Source: CAWCDJ01 sp963778675 (GTDB lineage: Bacteria; Acidobacteriota; Terriglobia; Bryobacterales; Bryobacteraceae). Taken from it: a stretch of DNA of 64,000 nucleotides. Shown here piece by piece: positions 55,703 to 64,000 of this stretch (within the stretch, counting starts at the first letter, position 1; every line of letters begins with the position of its first letter). The position numbers and the translations under genes are program-made. Location: contig CAVZVI010000014.1 of assembly GCA_963778675.1 (NCBI GenBank), positions 992,001-1,056,000 on the forward strand, in the 5' to 3' direction. The notes under the pieces are model-generated. The model was not told where the DNA came from and did no database searches. It worked only from the letters and a program-made list of their open reading frames with translations.

Positions 55703-56761
55703 ATGAAACGGCGCCCCGTCCGCGACGACATCCCGGCTCCTGCTGTAGTGAAGCGTGCCTCCATCAAGGACATCGCACGCCTCGCGCATGTTTCCCACTC
55801 CACGGTGTCGCGCGCCTTGCGGGGCAGCGTCCTCATCAGCGAGGAGACCGCGGGACGAATCCGGCGGATCGCCCGGGAAGCGGGGTACACTCCCAGCGCG
55901 GCGGCGCGTAGCCTGGTCACCCGGCGCACGGAAACGATCGGCGTGGTGGTCACCAACATCGCCGACCCATTCGTCGCGGGGGTCGTCAGCGGCATCGAGG
56001 AGGTGGCCAGCGAGAAGGGGCATTCCGTATTCCTCGCCAACTCGCACGCCGATCCGGAACGCGAGGTCCGCGTTGTGCAGTCGTTCGAAGAGCGCCGCGT
56101 GGACGGCATCATCGTCACTTCCTCGCGTGTGGGCGCCATGTACGTGCCGCTGCTTTCGCGGATGCGGGTCCCCATCGTGCTGCTCAACAACCAGCACCCG
56201 AGCGAGTTCGTCCATTCCGTGATGATCGCCAACGCCGAGGCTGCCTTCGAAGCCACCCGGCACCTGGTCGGACTCGGCCATCGCCGGATCGCCTACCTCG
56301 GTGACCGTCACGGACATCAGTCCGACACGGAGCGTTTTTCCGGGTACCGGCGCGCCCTCGGGGAGGCTGGGCTGCCCTTCGAGCCCGAGCTGGTAGTGCA
56401 CGGCGACGGCAAGCCGGAAGGAGCGGGCCCGGCGATGGCGCACCTGCTTGCGCTTCCGCAACGGCCCACCGCCGTTTTCTGTTACAACGATCTCACCGCG
56501 CTGGGCGCGATGCGCGAAGTGTTCGCCCGCGGCCTGCGCATCCCTGCCGACCTCTCCGTCGCGGGCTTCGACGATCTCTACATCAGCCGCTACCTGAATC
56601 CGCCGCTGACCACCGTGCGGCAGCCGATGCGGCAGATGGGGCGCATGGCCATGGAGACGCTGCTCGACCTCGTCTCCGGCGGCCGGCGCGACCACAACCT
56701 CAAGGTGCCGGGCGAACTGATCGTACGCGAATCCACGGCGCCTCCCAAGGAACCACTATGA
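55703..56761 (+). CDS. LacI-family transcriptional regulator of the inositol operon
   Basis: 352 residues from the ATG at 55703. HTH SIKDIARLAHVSHSTVSRAL at about 18-37 and hinge helix SAAARSLVTRRT, then a periplasmic-binding-protein-like sensor domain (IGVVVTNIADPFVAGVVSGI; AVFCYNDLTALGAM; VAGFDDLYISRYLNPPLTTV). Its gene is first in the operon and overlaps iolB by ATGA, so it is co-transcribed. The effector is presumably an inositol intermediate, as in other iol systems. Confidence 0.88.
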   Translation: MKRRPVRDDIPAPAVVKRASIKDIARLAHVSHSTVSRALRGSVLISEETAGRIRRIAREAGYTPSAAARSLVTRRTETIGVVVTNIADPFVAGVVSGIEEVASEKGHSVFLANSHADPEREVRVVQSFEERRVDGIIVTSSRVGAMYVPLLSRMRVPIVLLNNQHPSEFVHSVMIANAEAAFEATRHLVGLGHRRIAYLGDRHGHQSDTERFSGYRRALGEAGLPFEPELVVHGDGKPEGAGPAMAHLLALPQRPTAVFCYNDLTALGAMREVFARGLRIPADLSVAGFDDLYISRYLNPPLTTVRQPMRQMGRMAMETLLDLVSGGRRDHNLKVPGELIVRESTAPPKEPL

Positions 56762-57570
56762 CCGACCTTCTGATTGATCCCAAGAAATTCACCGGCCGGA
56801 CCGAAGACTTCGGCTACGAATACCTGTCATTCGAAACCCGCGCACTGGCACGCGGCGAGGAGTTCCGCGGCGAAACCGCGGGCCGTGAACTGGCCATCGT
56901 GTTGCTCGGCGGCCGCTGCTCGGTAGAGTCCTCGGTGGGCAAGTGGACGAATATAGGCGCGCGCGCAAATGTGTTCGAAGGCCGTCCGTTCACCCTCTAC
57001 CTTCCGGTGGCGACCGGGTTCCACATCACCGCCGAGAGCGATTGCGACCTGGCCTTCTGCTATTGCCGCGCCGAACAGAGTTTTCCGGCGAGGCTGGTGA
57101 AGCCGGATGAGGTCCGGGTGGAGATTCGCGGCGGCGGCAACGCCACGCGCCAGATCCATCACATGCTGACGCCGGAGTTCCCCGCGCAGCGTCTCCTGGT
57201 GGTTGAAGTCTACACACCCGCCGGCAACTGGTCGAGCTATCCGCCGCACAAGCACGACGTGCACAACCCGCCGGGCGAGGTGGACCTGGAAGAGATTTAC
57301 TACTACCGCATCGACCGGCCCGAGGGTTACGCGATCCAGCGGGTCTACACCTCCGACCGCCGCCTCGACGCCACGCTCACGGTGCGCGACCGCGAGCTGG
57401 TGCTGATTCCGGAGGGCTACCACCCGGTGGTGGCGGCGCACGGTTACAACGTTTACTACCTGAACGCGCTGGCCGGCTCGGCCCGGTCGATGGCGGCCTC
57501 CGACGATCCGGACTATGCCTGGGTGCGCGGCACCTGGCACGATCAGGATCCGCGGGTGCCGCTGTTCTGA
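56758..57570 (+). CDS. iolB: 5-deoxy-glucuronate isomerase
   Basis: 270 residues, double cupin. SSYPPHKHDVHNPPGEVDLE, then EEIYYYRID, carries the metal-binding His/Glu set of KduI/IolB; VAAHGYNVYYLNALAG closes the fold. It converts 5-deoxy-D-glucuronic acid to 5-dehydro-2-deoxy-D-gluconate, the step before IolC. Translationally coupled to the regulator; followed by iolC after 14 bases. Confidence 0.93.
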   Translation: MTDLLIDPKKFTGRTEDFGYEYLSFETRALARGEEFRGETAGRELAIVLLGGRCSVESSVGKWTNIGARANVFEGRPFTLYLPVATGFHITAESDCDLAFCYCRAEQSFPARLVKPDEVRVEIRGGGNATRQIHHMLTPEFPAQRLLVVEVYTPAGNWSSYPPHKHDVHNPPGEVDLEEIYYYRIDRPEGYAIQRVYTSDRRLDATLTVRDRELVLIPEGYHPVVAAHGYNVYYLNALAGSARSMAASDDPDYAWVRGTWHDQDPRVPLF

Positions 57571-57584
57571 GGAGACTGCTTTCA

Positions 57585-58538
57585 ATGGACGTCATCATAC
57601 TCGGCAGAATCGGTTACGACTTTTACTCCGAGGAGCCGCATGTGCCGCTGCCGCAGGTGCGCCGCTTTTCCCGCTATCTCGGCGGATCGAGCGCCAACAT
57701 GGCCGTGGGGCTGGCGCGGCTGGGGGCCCGCGCGGGCATCGTCGGCTGCCTGGGCAGCGATGCCCTCAGCCGCTTCCTCATCGAGTTCCTCAAACAGGAA
57801 AACGTGGATACCAGCCACGTGCAGATCGCGCCCGGCTATTTGCCGTCGCTCGCGATCACCGAGGTCTCGCCGCCGGACAGCTTCCCGCAGGTGTTCTACC
57901 GCAAAGACCCCGCGGATACGCGTCTCGACGCCACCGCGGCCGACCTCGACTACGTCGCGACGGGCCGGATGTTCGTCACCAACGGGACTTCGCTGTGCGC
58001 TTCGCCGTCGCGCGAATCGACGTACCGCGCACTGGAGCGTGCCAAAGAGGCGGGATGCCGGGTGGTATTCGACGTCGATTACCGCGCGATGTCCTGGAGG
58101 AGTCCGGAAGAGGCCGGGCTGGCGGTGCGGCTGGCGCTGCCGTTCGTCGATATCCTGATCGGCAACCAACTGGAGTTGACGCTGGTGGCGGGTGTGAGCG
58201 ATCTCGACAGCGCTACGGAGAGACTGCGCCGGCGCGTGCCGGTGCTCGTTTCGAAGCTGGGGGAGTCGGGAACCCGCGTCTGGACCGGCGATGATTCGGT
58301 ATTTCTGCCGCCGTATGCCGTGGACGTGGTCACGACGATCGGTGCGGGCGACGGGTTCGCCTCCGGCTTTCTCTACGCGATCATCCAGGATAAGCCGCTG
58401 GCCGAATGCCTGCACTACGGCAATGCCGCGGCCGCCATCGTGGTGAGCCGCTTGAGCTGCTCGGAGGCCATGCCCACCCTCGCCGAAGTCGAAGAGATGA
58501 TCTCGCGGAGCCGCGCCCGCGCGGTGACGCCGCGATAG
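57585..58538 (+). CDS. iolC: 5-dehydro-2-deoxygluconokinase
   Basis: 317 residues of the PfkB ribokinase family: RYLGGSSANMAVGLARLGA (sugar site) and TIGAGDGFASGFLYA with catalytic D256 (anion hole). It phosphorylates 5-dehydro-2-deoxygluconate (DKG) to the 6-phosphate. No fused aldolase domain, unlike the IolC of some proteobacteria; the next gene may supply it. Confidence 0.92.
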   Translation: MDVIILGRIGYDFYSEEPHVPLPQVRRFSRYLGGSSANMAVGLARLGARAGIVGCLGSDALSRFLIEFLKQENVDTSHVQIAPGYLPSLAITEVSPPDSFPQVFYRKDPADTRLDATAADLDYVATGRMFVTNGTSLCASPSRESTYRALERAKEAGCRVVFDVDYRAMSWRSPEEAGLAVRLALPFVDILIGNQLELTLVAGVSDLDSATERLRRRVPVLVSKLGESGTRVWTGDDSVFLPPYAVDVVTTIGAGDGFASGFLYAIIQDKPLAECLHYGNAAAAIVVSRLSCSEAMPTLAEVEEMISRSRARAVTPR

Positions 58539-58548
58539 GGCATCGACC

Positions 58549-59559
58549 ATGTTCTCCGCCCGACAGTTCCTGCCCGAAGCGGTTCTCGAAAAGGTGACCG
58601 GGATCCGGGTGCGCGACCCCGAATTCGCCTGGCGCTCGGCCCGCAGCCGCGTCCGCCGCGAACAGCTCGCGCCCACCGGGAAGCTGAACCTTCTGGCCGC
58701 GGACCATCCGGCGCGGCGCGTCACCCGGGTCGGCGACGACGCCCTGGCGATGTGCGACCGCCACGGGTACCTGGCCCGCATCCTGAGGGTGCTCGCCGGC
58801 AGCCGCGTCGACGGGGTGATGGCCACGATGGACATTCTGGAAGACCTGCTGATTATCGATGGTCTTCTGCGCGAGGCGGGCGGCGAGCCGCTGCTCGATG
58901 GCAAACTGGCGATCGCCAGCCTCAACCGGGGCGGGCTGGCCGGCTCCGCTTGGGAGTTGGACGATCCGGTTACCGGCCCTTCCTCCGCCGTCTGCCAGGA
59001 AGCGAAACTGGACGGCGTGAAGCTGCTGCTGCGCGTGGATGAGAACGAGCCTGCGTCGCTGCGGACGCTCTCCGCCTGCGCGCGGGCAATCTCGGAGGCT
59101 TCGGCGCGCGCCCTGCCGGTGTTTCTCGAGCCGCTCCCGGTCACCAGGGCGGACAAGAGCTACACCGTGGTCAAGACCCCCGAGGCCCTGGCGCGCCTGG
59201 CGGGGGTGGCTTCCGCGCTGGGCGACAGCAGCCGCTACCTGTGGTTGAAGCTGCCCTATTGCGAGGATTATCGCGCGGTGGCGCGGTCTACCACGCTGCC
59301 GATTCTGCTGCTGGGCGGCGAATCGGCGGGCGATGCGGCGCCCTTCCTGGGCCAGCTCCGCTCGGCACTGGCGGCGGGCAGTAACGTGCGCGGCGCGCTG
59401 GTGGGGCGGAACGTCCTGTATCCCGGAACCGAAGATCCGCTCGCCGCGGCGGAAGCGGCCGGCGGAATCATCCACGAAGGATGGACGGTTGACGAGGCAA
59501 TTCATTCATGCGAAGCGAATCGGGGGCGCGACGTGGACCGTATCGCGCGCCATTTCTGA
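58549..59559 (+). CDS. Cgl0159-family TIM-barrel protein, candidate DKGP aldolase
   Basis: 336 residues with conserved LLAADHPARRVTRVGDD, GVMATMDILEDLLI, LDGVKLLLRVDENEP, FLEPLPVT, and YLWLKLPYCEDY (barrel strands with a possible Schiff-base lysine in LWLKLPY). It resembles the Cgl0159-type proteins found in actinobacterial iol clusters. No iolJ or other class II aldolase is seen here, so it is a likely replacement that splits DKGP into DHAP and malonate semialdehyde. The family's activity is inferred from context. Confidence 0.65.
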   Translation: MFSARQFLPEAVLEKVTGIRVRDPEFAWRSARSRVRREQLAPTGKLNLLAADHPARRVTRVGDDALAMCDRHGYLARILRVLAGSRVDGVMATMDILEDLLIIDGLLREAGGEPLLDGKLAIASLNRGGLAGSAWELDDPVTGPSSAVCQEAKLDGVKLLLRVDENEPASLRTLSACARAISEASARALPVFLEPLPVTRADKSYTVVKTPEALARLAGVASALGDSSRYLWLKLPYCEDYRAVARSTTLPILLLGGESAGDAAPFLGQLRSALAAGSNVRGALVGRNVLYPGTEDPLAAAEAAGGIIHEGWTVDEAIHSCEANRGRDVDRIARHF

Positions 59560-59583
59560 TCCGCCGGAACGAGGAGGAGACTG

Positions 59584-61464
59584 ATGGAAACACGCCGAGT
59601 GACGATGGCACAAGCCCTGTTGGGCTTTCTCAAGAATCAATACGTCGAGCGCGACGGCCGGGAGCACCGTTTCTTCGAAGGCGCCTGGGGCATCTTCGGG
59701 CACGGCATCATCGCCGGCTTCGGACAGGCGCTGCAGCAGAATCCCGACTTCCCGTACTATCTCTGCCGCAATGAGCAGGCGGCGGTTCACATCGCGACCG
59801 CGTTCGCCAAGGCGAGAAAGCGCCTCAACGCGTTCGCGTGCCTGTCATCGATCGGACCCGGCGCCACCAACATGATCACCGGCGCCGCCACCGCCACCAT
59901 CAACCGCATTCCGGTCCTGCTGCTGCCGGGCGACATCTTCGCGCGCCGCAACGTGGCTCCGGTTCTGCAGCAACTGGAGAGCGACCGCAGCCAGGACTTA
60001 TCCGTGAACGACGCGTTCAAACCGGTGTCGCGCTACTGGGACCGCATCAACCGCCCCGACCAGCTCCCCTGCTCGGTGGTGGAGGCGATGCGCGTACTGA
60101 CCTCTCCGGCGCAGACGGGCGCGGTGGTGCTGGCGCTGCCCCAGGATGTGCAGACCGAGGCCTGGGACTACCCGGTGGAGATGTTCGAAAAGCGGGTGTG
60201 GCACATTCCGCGGCAGGTACCGGAACCGGTCATGCTGCAGCGCGCGGCCGCGGCCATTCGCGCGGCCCGGCGGCCGCTGGTGGTGGCCGGCGGCGGCGTG
60301 CTTTACAGTGAAGCCGGCGAGGCCCTCGCCAGCCTGCTGCGCCGTACCGGCATTCCGGCCGGTGAGACGCAGGCGGGCAAGGGGTCGCTGCCGTTCGACC
60401 ATCCGCAGAACCTGGGCGCCATCGGTGTGACCGGCACGCCGGGCGCGAACATCGCCGCGCGCGAGGCTGACGTGGTCATCGCCGTCGGCACCCGTCTCAG
60501 CGACTTCACCACGGCTTCGAAGACCGCGTTTCAGAACCCCGGTGTGCGGTTCATCAACATCAACGTCGCCGACTTCGATGCACTCAAGCATGCCGGCCTG
60601 CCGGTGCTGGCCGACGCGCGCGCCGCGCTGGAGCAACTGGAAGCGGCGCTCTCCGGTTATACCGTCGACCCCGCCTACGCCCGTTGCATTACGGAATGGC
60701 GGGCGCGCTGGGAAGAAGAGACCGATCGCATCTTCAACCTGCGGCACGGCCCGCCCATCAGCCAGGGCGAGGTCATCGGCGCGGTGAGCCGCGCGGCCCG
60801 TCCGCAGGATGTGGTGGTGAATGCCGCCGGCAGCCTGCCCGGGGACCTGCACAAGCTCTGGCGGACGCGCCAGCCGGGCGGCTATCACATGGAGTACGGC
60901 TACTCGTGCATGGGTTACGAGATTGCCGGCGGACTGGGCATCAAGATGGCGGATCCCTCGCGCGAAGTTTACGTGATGGTGGGGGACGGCTCCTTCCTGA
61001 TGATGGCTTCGGAGATTGCGACGTCCGTTCAGGAAGGCTACAAACTCAACCTGGTGGTTGTGGACAACCACGGGTATTCGAGCATCGGCGGGCTCTCGCA
61101 AGCCATCGGCTCGAAGGGCTTCGGGACCAACTACCGCCGCCGCACGGAAAGCGGCCAGCTCGACGGCGACTATGTGCCGGTGGATTTCGCGTCTCTCTGC
61201 TCCGGTCTGGGCGCGCGTACGGTGCGAGCCACCACGCGCCAGGAACTGGAACAGGCGCTCGAAGCCATGCGCGGCCACGACCGCACCACCGCCGTGGTGA
61301 TCGAAGTGGACAAAGAGCAGCGCGTGCCCGGGTACGAATCGTGGTGGGATGTTCCGGTTGCCGAGGTTTCCGAATCGGAAGCCGTGAGGCGGGTGCGGGC
61401 GCAATACGAGGAGGACGTGAAGCACGAGCGGCGGCACGAAATTGCCGCGGGACAGGGAGCGTGA
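59584..61464 (+). CDS. iolD: 3D-trihydroxycyclohexanedione hydrolase (ThDP-dependent)
   Basis: 626 residues with N-terminal ThDP pyrimidine domain (conserved Glu in CRNEQAAVHIATAFAKAR), central FAD-like domain, and ThDP-binding GDGSFLMMASEIATSV with DNHG near 466-494. It opens the inositol-derived ring to 5-deoxy-D-glucuronate, upstream of IolB. Followed by iolA with only two bases between. Confidence 0.93.
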   Translation: METRRVTMAQALLGFLKNQYVERDGREHRFFEGAWGIFGHGIIAGFGQALQQNPDFPYYLCRNEQAAVHIATAFAKARKRLNAFACLSSIGPGATNMITGAATATINRIPVLLLPGDIFARRNVAPVLQQLESDRSQDLSVNDAFKPVSRYWDRINRPDQLPCSVVEAMRVLTSPAQTGAVVLALPQDVQTEAWDYPVEMFEKRVWHIPRQVPEPVMLQRAAAAIRAARRPLVVAGGGVLYSEAGEALASLLRRTGIPAGETQAGKGSLPFDHPQNLGAIGVTGTPGANIAAREADVVIAVGTRLSDFTTASKTAFQNPGVRFININVADFDALKHAGLPVLADARAALEQLEAALSGYTVDPAYARCITEWRARWEEETDRIFNLRHGPPISQGEVIGAVSRAARPQDVVVNAAGSLPGDLHKLWRTRQPGGYHMEYGYSCMGYEIAGGLGIKMADPSREVYVMVGDGSFLMMASEIATSVQEGYKLNLVVVDNHGYSSIGGLSQAIGSKGFGTNYRRRTESGQLDGDYVPVDFASLCSGLGARTVRATTRQELEQALEAMRGHDRTTAVVIEVDKEQRVPGYESWWDVPVAEVSESEAVRRVRAQYEEDVKHERRHEIAAGQGA

Positions 61465-61466
61465 CG

Positions 61467-62936
61467 ATGACGCCTGTGAAGCACTACATTGGCGGAGAGT
61501 GGCGGCAGCCCTCTTCGGAGGATGGCGCGGAGGTGCGGAACCCGGCGAAGGCCGAGGTAGTCGGCCGGAGCCCCGTTGGATCGGCAGCGGAAGTGGGAGC
61601 GGCGGTGGACGCGGCCGCCGCGGCGTTTCCCGGCTGGCGAGACACGCCGCCGCCCGACCGCATCCAGTTCCTCTTCCGGTTGAAGCAGTTGCTGGAAGCG
61701 CATTTCGACGAGATCGCCACGATCGTCACCAACGAGAACGGCAAGACGCTGGCCGAGGCGCGGGGCGAGCTGCGGCGCGGCGTGGAAAACGTGGAGGTCG
61801 CCTGCGGGATCCCGACCCTGATGCAGGGCTACAACCTGGAAGACGTAGCCAGAGGCATCGATGAGTCGATGTTCCGCCAGCCGCTCGGCGTGGTGGCGGC
61901 CATTACGCCCTTCAACTTCCCGGCTATGATTCCGCTGTGGTTCCTGCCGTATGCGGTGGCGTGCGGCAATACGTTCATTCTCAAACCTTCCGAACGTGTG
62001 CCGTTCAGCATGCTGCGCGTCATGGAGCTGATCGAAGCGGCGGGCTTCCCCAAGGGCGTCGTGAATCTGGTGAACGGAGGCAAGGCAGCGGTGGATGCCC
62101 TGCTCGACCACCCCTCCGTGCAGGCCATCAGCTTCGTCGGATCCACACCGGTGGCGCGCTACATCTATTCGCGGGCGGCCGCCAACGGCAAACGTGTGCA
62201 ATGCCAGGGCGGCGCGAAGAATCACGTGGTGGTGCTTCCCGATGCGGACCCCGAAAGCACTACGCAGATCGTCGCCGATAGCGCTTATGGCTGCGCCGGC
62301 CAGCGCTGTCTCGCGGTGTCCGTCGCGGTCACGGTCGGGGGCGCGCGCGAGTGGTTTCCGAAGATGATCCGCGAAACCGCCGGCTCGCTCAAGGTGGGTT
62401 ACGGCCTGGAGCCCGGCGTGCAGATGGGGCCGGTGATCACCGCCGAGAGCCGCCAGCGGATCGAAGGACTGATTGCGAAGGGTGTGGCGGCCGGCGCGGA
62501 GGCGGCGGTCGACGGCCGGGGCGTCCACGTTTCGGGCTTCGAGAAGGGCAGCTTCGTCGGGCCCACGGTTCTCGACGGAGTGCCGGCCGAGAGCGGACTG
62601 GCGGAGACCGAGATCTTCGGCCCGGTGCTCAGCGTGATCCATGCGCGGGATATCGACGAGGCCGTCGACGTGATTGCGCGCAACAGCTACGGCAATGCAT
62701 CGTCGATCTTCACGACCAGCGGCGCGGCGGCGCGTAAGTTCCGCCACCAGGTTCCCACCGGCAACGTGGGCGTGAACATCGGGGTGGCCGCGCCGATGGC
62801 TTACTTCCCCTTCAGCGGCTGGAAGGGCAGCTTCTTCGGCGTGCTGCACGCGCAGGGACGCGACGCCGTGGAGTTCTATACGGATAAGAAGGTAGTGATC
62901 GAACGGTGGCCGAAGGAATGGAGCCGCCGCTTCTAG
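61467..62936 (+). CDS. iolA: Methylmalonate-semialdehyde / malonate-semialdehyde dehydrogenase (acylating)
   Basis: 489 residues from the ATG at 61467. ALDH family: ITPFNFPAMIPLWFLP, NAD-binding GSTPVARYIYSRAA, catalytic Cys at about 281 in CAGQRCLAVS. CoA-dependent MMSDH type, oxidising malonate semialdehyde to acetyl-CoA with CO2 release, the last step of the pathway. Start selected because it lies directly after the iolD stop. Confidence 0.93.
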   Translation: MTPVKHYIGGEWRQPSSEDGAEVRNPAKAEVVGRSPVGSAAEVGAAVDAAAAAFPGWRDTPPPDRIQFLFRLKQLLEAHFDEIATIVTNENGKTLAEARGELRRGVENVEVACGIPTLMQGYNLEDVARGIDESMFRQPLGVVAAITPFNFPAMIPLWFLPYAVACGNTFILKPSERVPFSMLRVMELIEAAGFPKGVVNLVNGGKAAVDALLDHPSVQAISFVGSTPVARYIYSRAAANGKRVQCQGGAKNHVVVLPDADPESTTQIVADSAYGCAGQRCLAVSVAVTVGGAREWFPKMIRETAGSLKVGYGLEPGVQMGPVITAESRQRIEGLIAKGVAAGAEAAVDGRGVHVSGFEKGSFVGPTVLDGVPAESGLAETEIFGPVLSVIHARDIDEAVDVIARNSYGNASSIFTTSGAAARKFRHQVPTGNVGVNIGVAAPMAYFPFSGWKGSFFGVLHAQGRDAVEFYTDKKVVIERWPKEWSRRF

Positions 62937-62953
62937 GACTGGAAAGGAGACCT

Positions 62954-64000
62954 ATGGCAATTCTCCGTGTTGGCAACGCTCCCTGTTCGTGGGGCACTCT
63001 CGAGTTTGAAGGCGAGAAGGGCGAGCAGATCGGATTCGCCCGAATGCTGGATGAGCTGGCCGCGACCGGGTATACCGGCACGGAACTGGGCGATTGGGGC
63101 TACATGCCCACCGACCCGGGCGTGTTGGGACGGGAATTGCAGTCGCGCGGCCTGGCCATGCTGGGTGCTTTCGTGCCGGTGGCCTTGAAAGATCCCTCCG
63201 CGCACGCAGCCGGCGTGGAGAACGCAGTGCGCGTGGCGCGCCTGCTTGCGGCGGTCGCCACTGACCCCAAGCCGTACCTCGTGCTGGCCGATAACAACGG
63301 CACCGTGGAAGAGCGGACGCGCAACGCCGGACGCGTCACCCCTCAGATGGGCCTAAGTCCCGACGAATGGCGCGTGTTCGCCGCGGGCGCCAACCTGGTA
63401 GCCCGAACGGTGCTGCGCGAAACGGGGCTGCGCACGGTCTTTCACCACCACTGCGCGGGCTACGTGGAGACGCCGGACGAGATCGCGCAGTTCCTCGATG
63501 CGACCGATCCGGAGGCCATCGGGCTCGTGTTCGATACCGGCCACTACTGCTACGGTTCGGGAGGGGGCGATGTGCTCGCGGGGTTGCAGCGTTTTCGCGA
63601 CCGCGTCTGGTATATCCACTTTAAAGACTGCCAGCCCGATGTAGCGGCCCGGGCGCGAGCCGAACAGTGGGATTACTTCGAGGCGCTGCGCCACGGGGTC
63701 TTCTGCGAACTCGGCAAGGGATGTGTGGACTTCCCGGCGGTGCTGCGCTGGATGCGCGACACCGGCTATGAAGGCTACACGCTGGTGGAACAGGACGTCC
63801 TGCCGGGCATGGGTACGCCGGAGGCCAGCGCGAGACGCAATCGGGAATACCTCCGCTCCATTGAATCCAACTATTCGGCGGTGAAGTCGGTGAGAGCGGC
63901 CGCGGCCCGGCCGGTCCGCGTGGGGATTATCGGCGCGGGCCGGATCGGCAAGGTCCACGCCGCGACGATCGCGCATCGACTGCCCGAGGCGGTCCCCGTG
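62954..64000 (+). CDS. iolE: IolE-IolG fusion: inosose dehydratase fused to inositol 2-dehydrogenase, partial
   Basis: 349 codons are open to the right edge. Residues 1-305 are an IolE-type TIM barrel (NAPCSWGTLEF, GTELGDWGYMPTDP, VFHHHCAGYVETPDEI, FDTGHYCYGSG, WYIHFKDCQ, VEQDV). A short Ala/Arg linker (VKSVRAAAARP) leads without stop into a Rossmann start at 321 (VRVGIIGAGRIGKVHAATIA), with GAGRIG at 327-332, the Gfo/Idh/MocA dinucleotide site of IolG. IolG oxidises myo-inositol to scyllo-inosose and IolE dehydrates it, so the two first steps are joined. Most of IolG lies outside. Confidence 0.82.
   Translation, partial: MAILRVGNAPCSWGTLEFEGEKGEQIGFARMLDELAATGYTGTELGDWGYMPTDPGVLGRELQSRGLAMLGAFVPVALKDPSAHAAGVENAVRVARLLAAVATDPKPYLVLADNNGTVEERTRNAGRVTPQMGLSPDEWRVFAAGANLVARTVLRETGLRTVFHHHCAGYVETPDEIAQFLDATDPEAIGLVFDTGHYCYGSGGGDVLAGLQRFRDRVWYIHFKDCQPDVAARARAEQWDYFEALRHGVFCELGKGCVDFPAVLRWMRDTGYEGYTLVEQDVLPGMGTPEASARRNREYLRSIESNYSAVKSVRAAAARPVRVGIIGAGRIGKVHAATIAHRLPEAVPV

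Noticed and set aside
60684..62936. A 750-codon plus-strand frame that contains iolA
   Set aside because: Only the part from 61467 is real; the first 260 codons overlay iolD in another frame.

Overview
The window looks like a chromosomal segment of a soil Acidobacteriota of the Bryobacterales / Candidatus Solibacter type. This is inferred from the mix of genes, not proven: uniformly GC-rich coding DNA, Tat-exported sulfatases and a GH27 galactosidase, a NIPSNAP protein, Pkn-type Ser/Thr kinase, FtsX/MacB-fold permease, an Anbu cluster and a prophage whose proteins resemble ones I associate with that group. No tRNA, rRNA or CRISPR array was seen.

Region 1 (1-14.5 kb, all minus strand) is a phage morphogenesis module. 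Read in its own direction it runs: small packaging protein, terminase large subunit, portal, scaffold, coat, connector genes, tail tube, a frameshifted tail-chaperone pair, a very short tape-measure-like protein, two paralogous distal-tail proteins, a giant hub/tip protein and a partial fibre-like gene off the left edge. Four single-base +1 shifts break the terminase, one small connector gene and the hub/tip gene (twice), so the module looks decayed or contains assembly errors. In contrast, the chaperone pair has a textbook A_AAA_AAC -1 slippery site. No integrase, repressor, lysis gene or att site is visible.

Region 2 (14.7-43.5 kb) is host DNA. It holds a haem-binding HAMP protein, a three-gene operon (asnB-like amidotransferase, ArnT-like glycosyltransferase, Ser/Thr kinase), an export operon of three adaptor proteins plus one MacB-fold permease without an ATPase, two sulfatases, a GH27 enzyme, a metallo-hydrolase, several secreted proteins of unknown function, a trehalose-phosphate-synthase-like enzyme, a NarL-type two-component pair, and a decahaem plus monohaem cytochrome pair.

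Region 3 (43.6-51.4 kb) carries pyruvate carboxylase, a transposase (RAYT) remnant inside inverted repeats, a dihaem cytochrome, a redoxin whose predicted catalytic residue is selenocysteine (in-frame TGA followed by a SECIS-like hairpin), and rplU-rpmA-obgE.

Region 4 (51.6-55.6 kb) is the conserved Anbu operon: ATP-grasp, alpha-E, proteasome-like peptidase and transglutaminase.

Region 5 (55.7-64 kb) is a myo-inositol catabolic operon led by a LacI-family regulator with a perfect palindromic operator: iolB, iolC, an aldolase-like gene of the Cgl0159 family, iolD, iolA, and an apparent in-frame iolE-iolG fusion that runs off the right edge. Together these would convert myo-inositol to acetyl-CoA plus DHAP.
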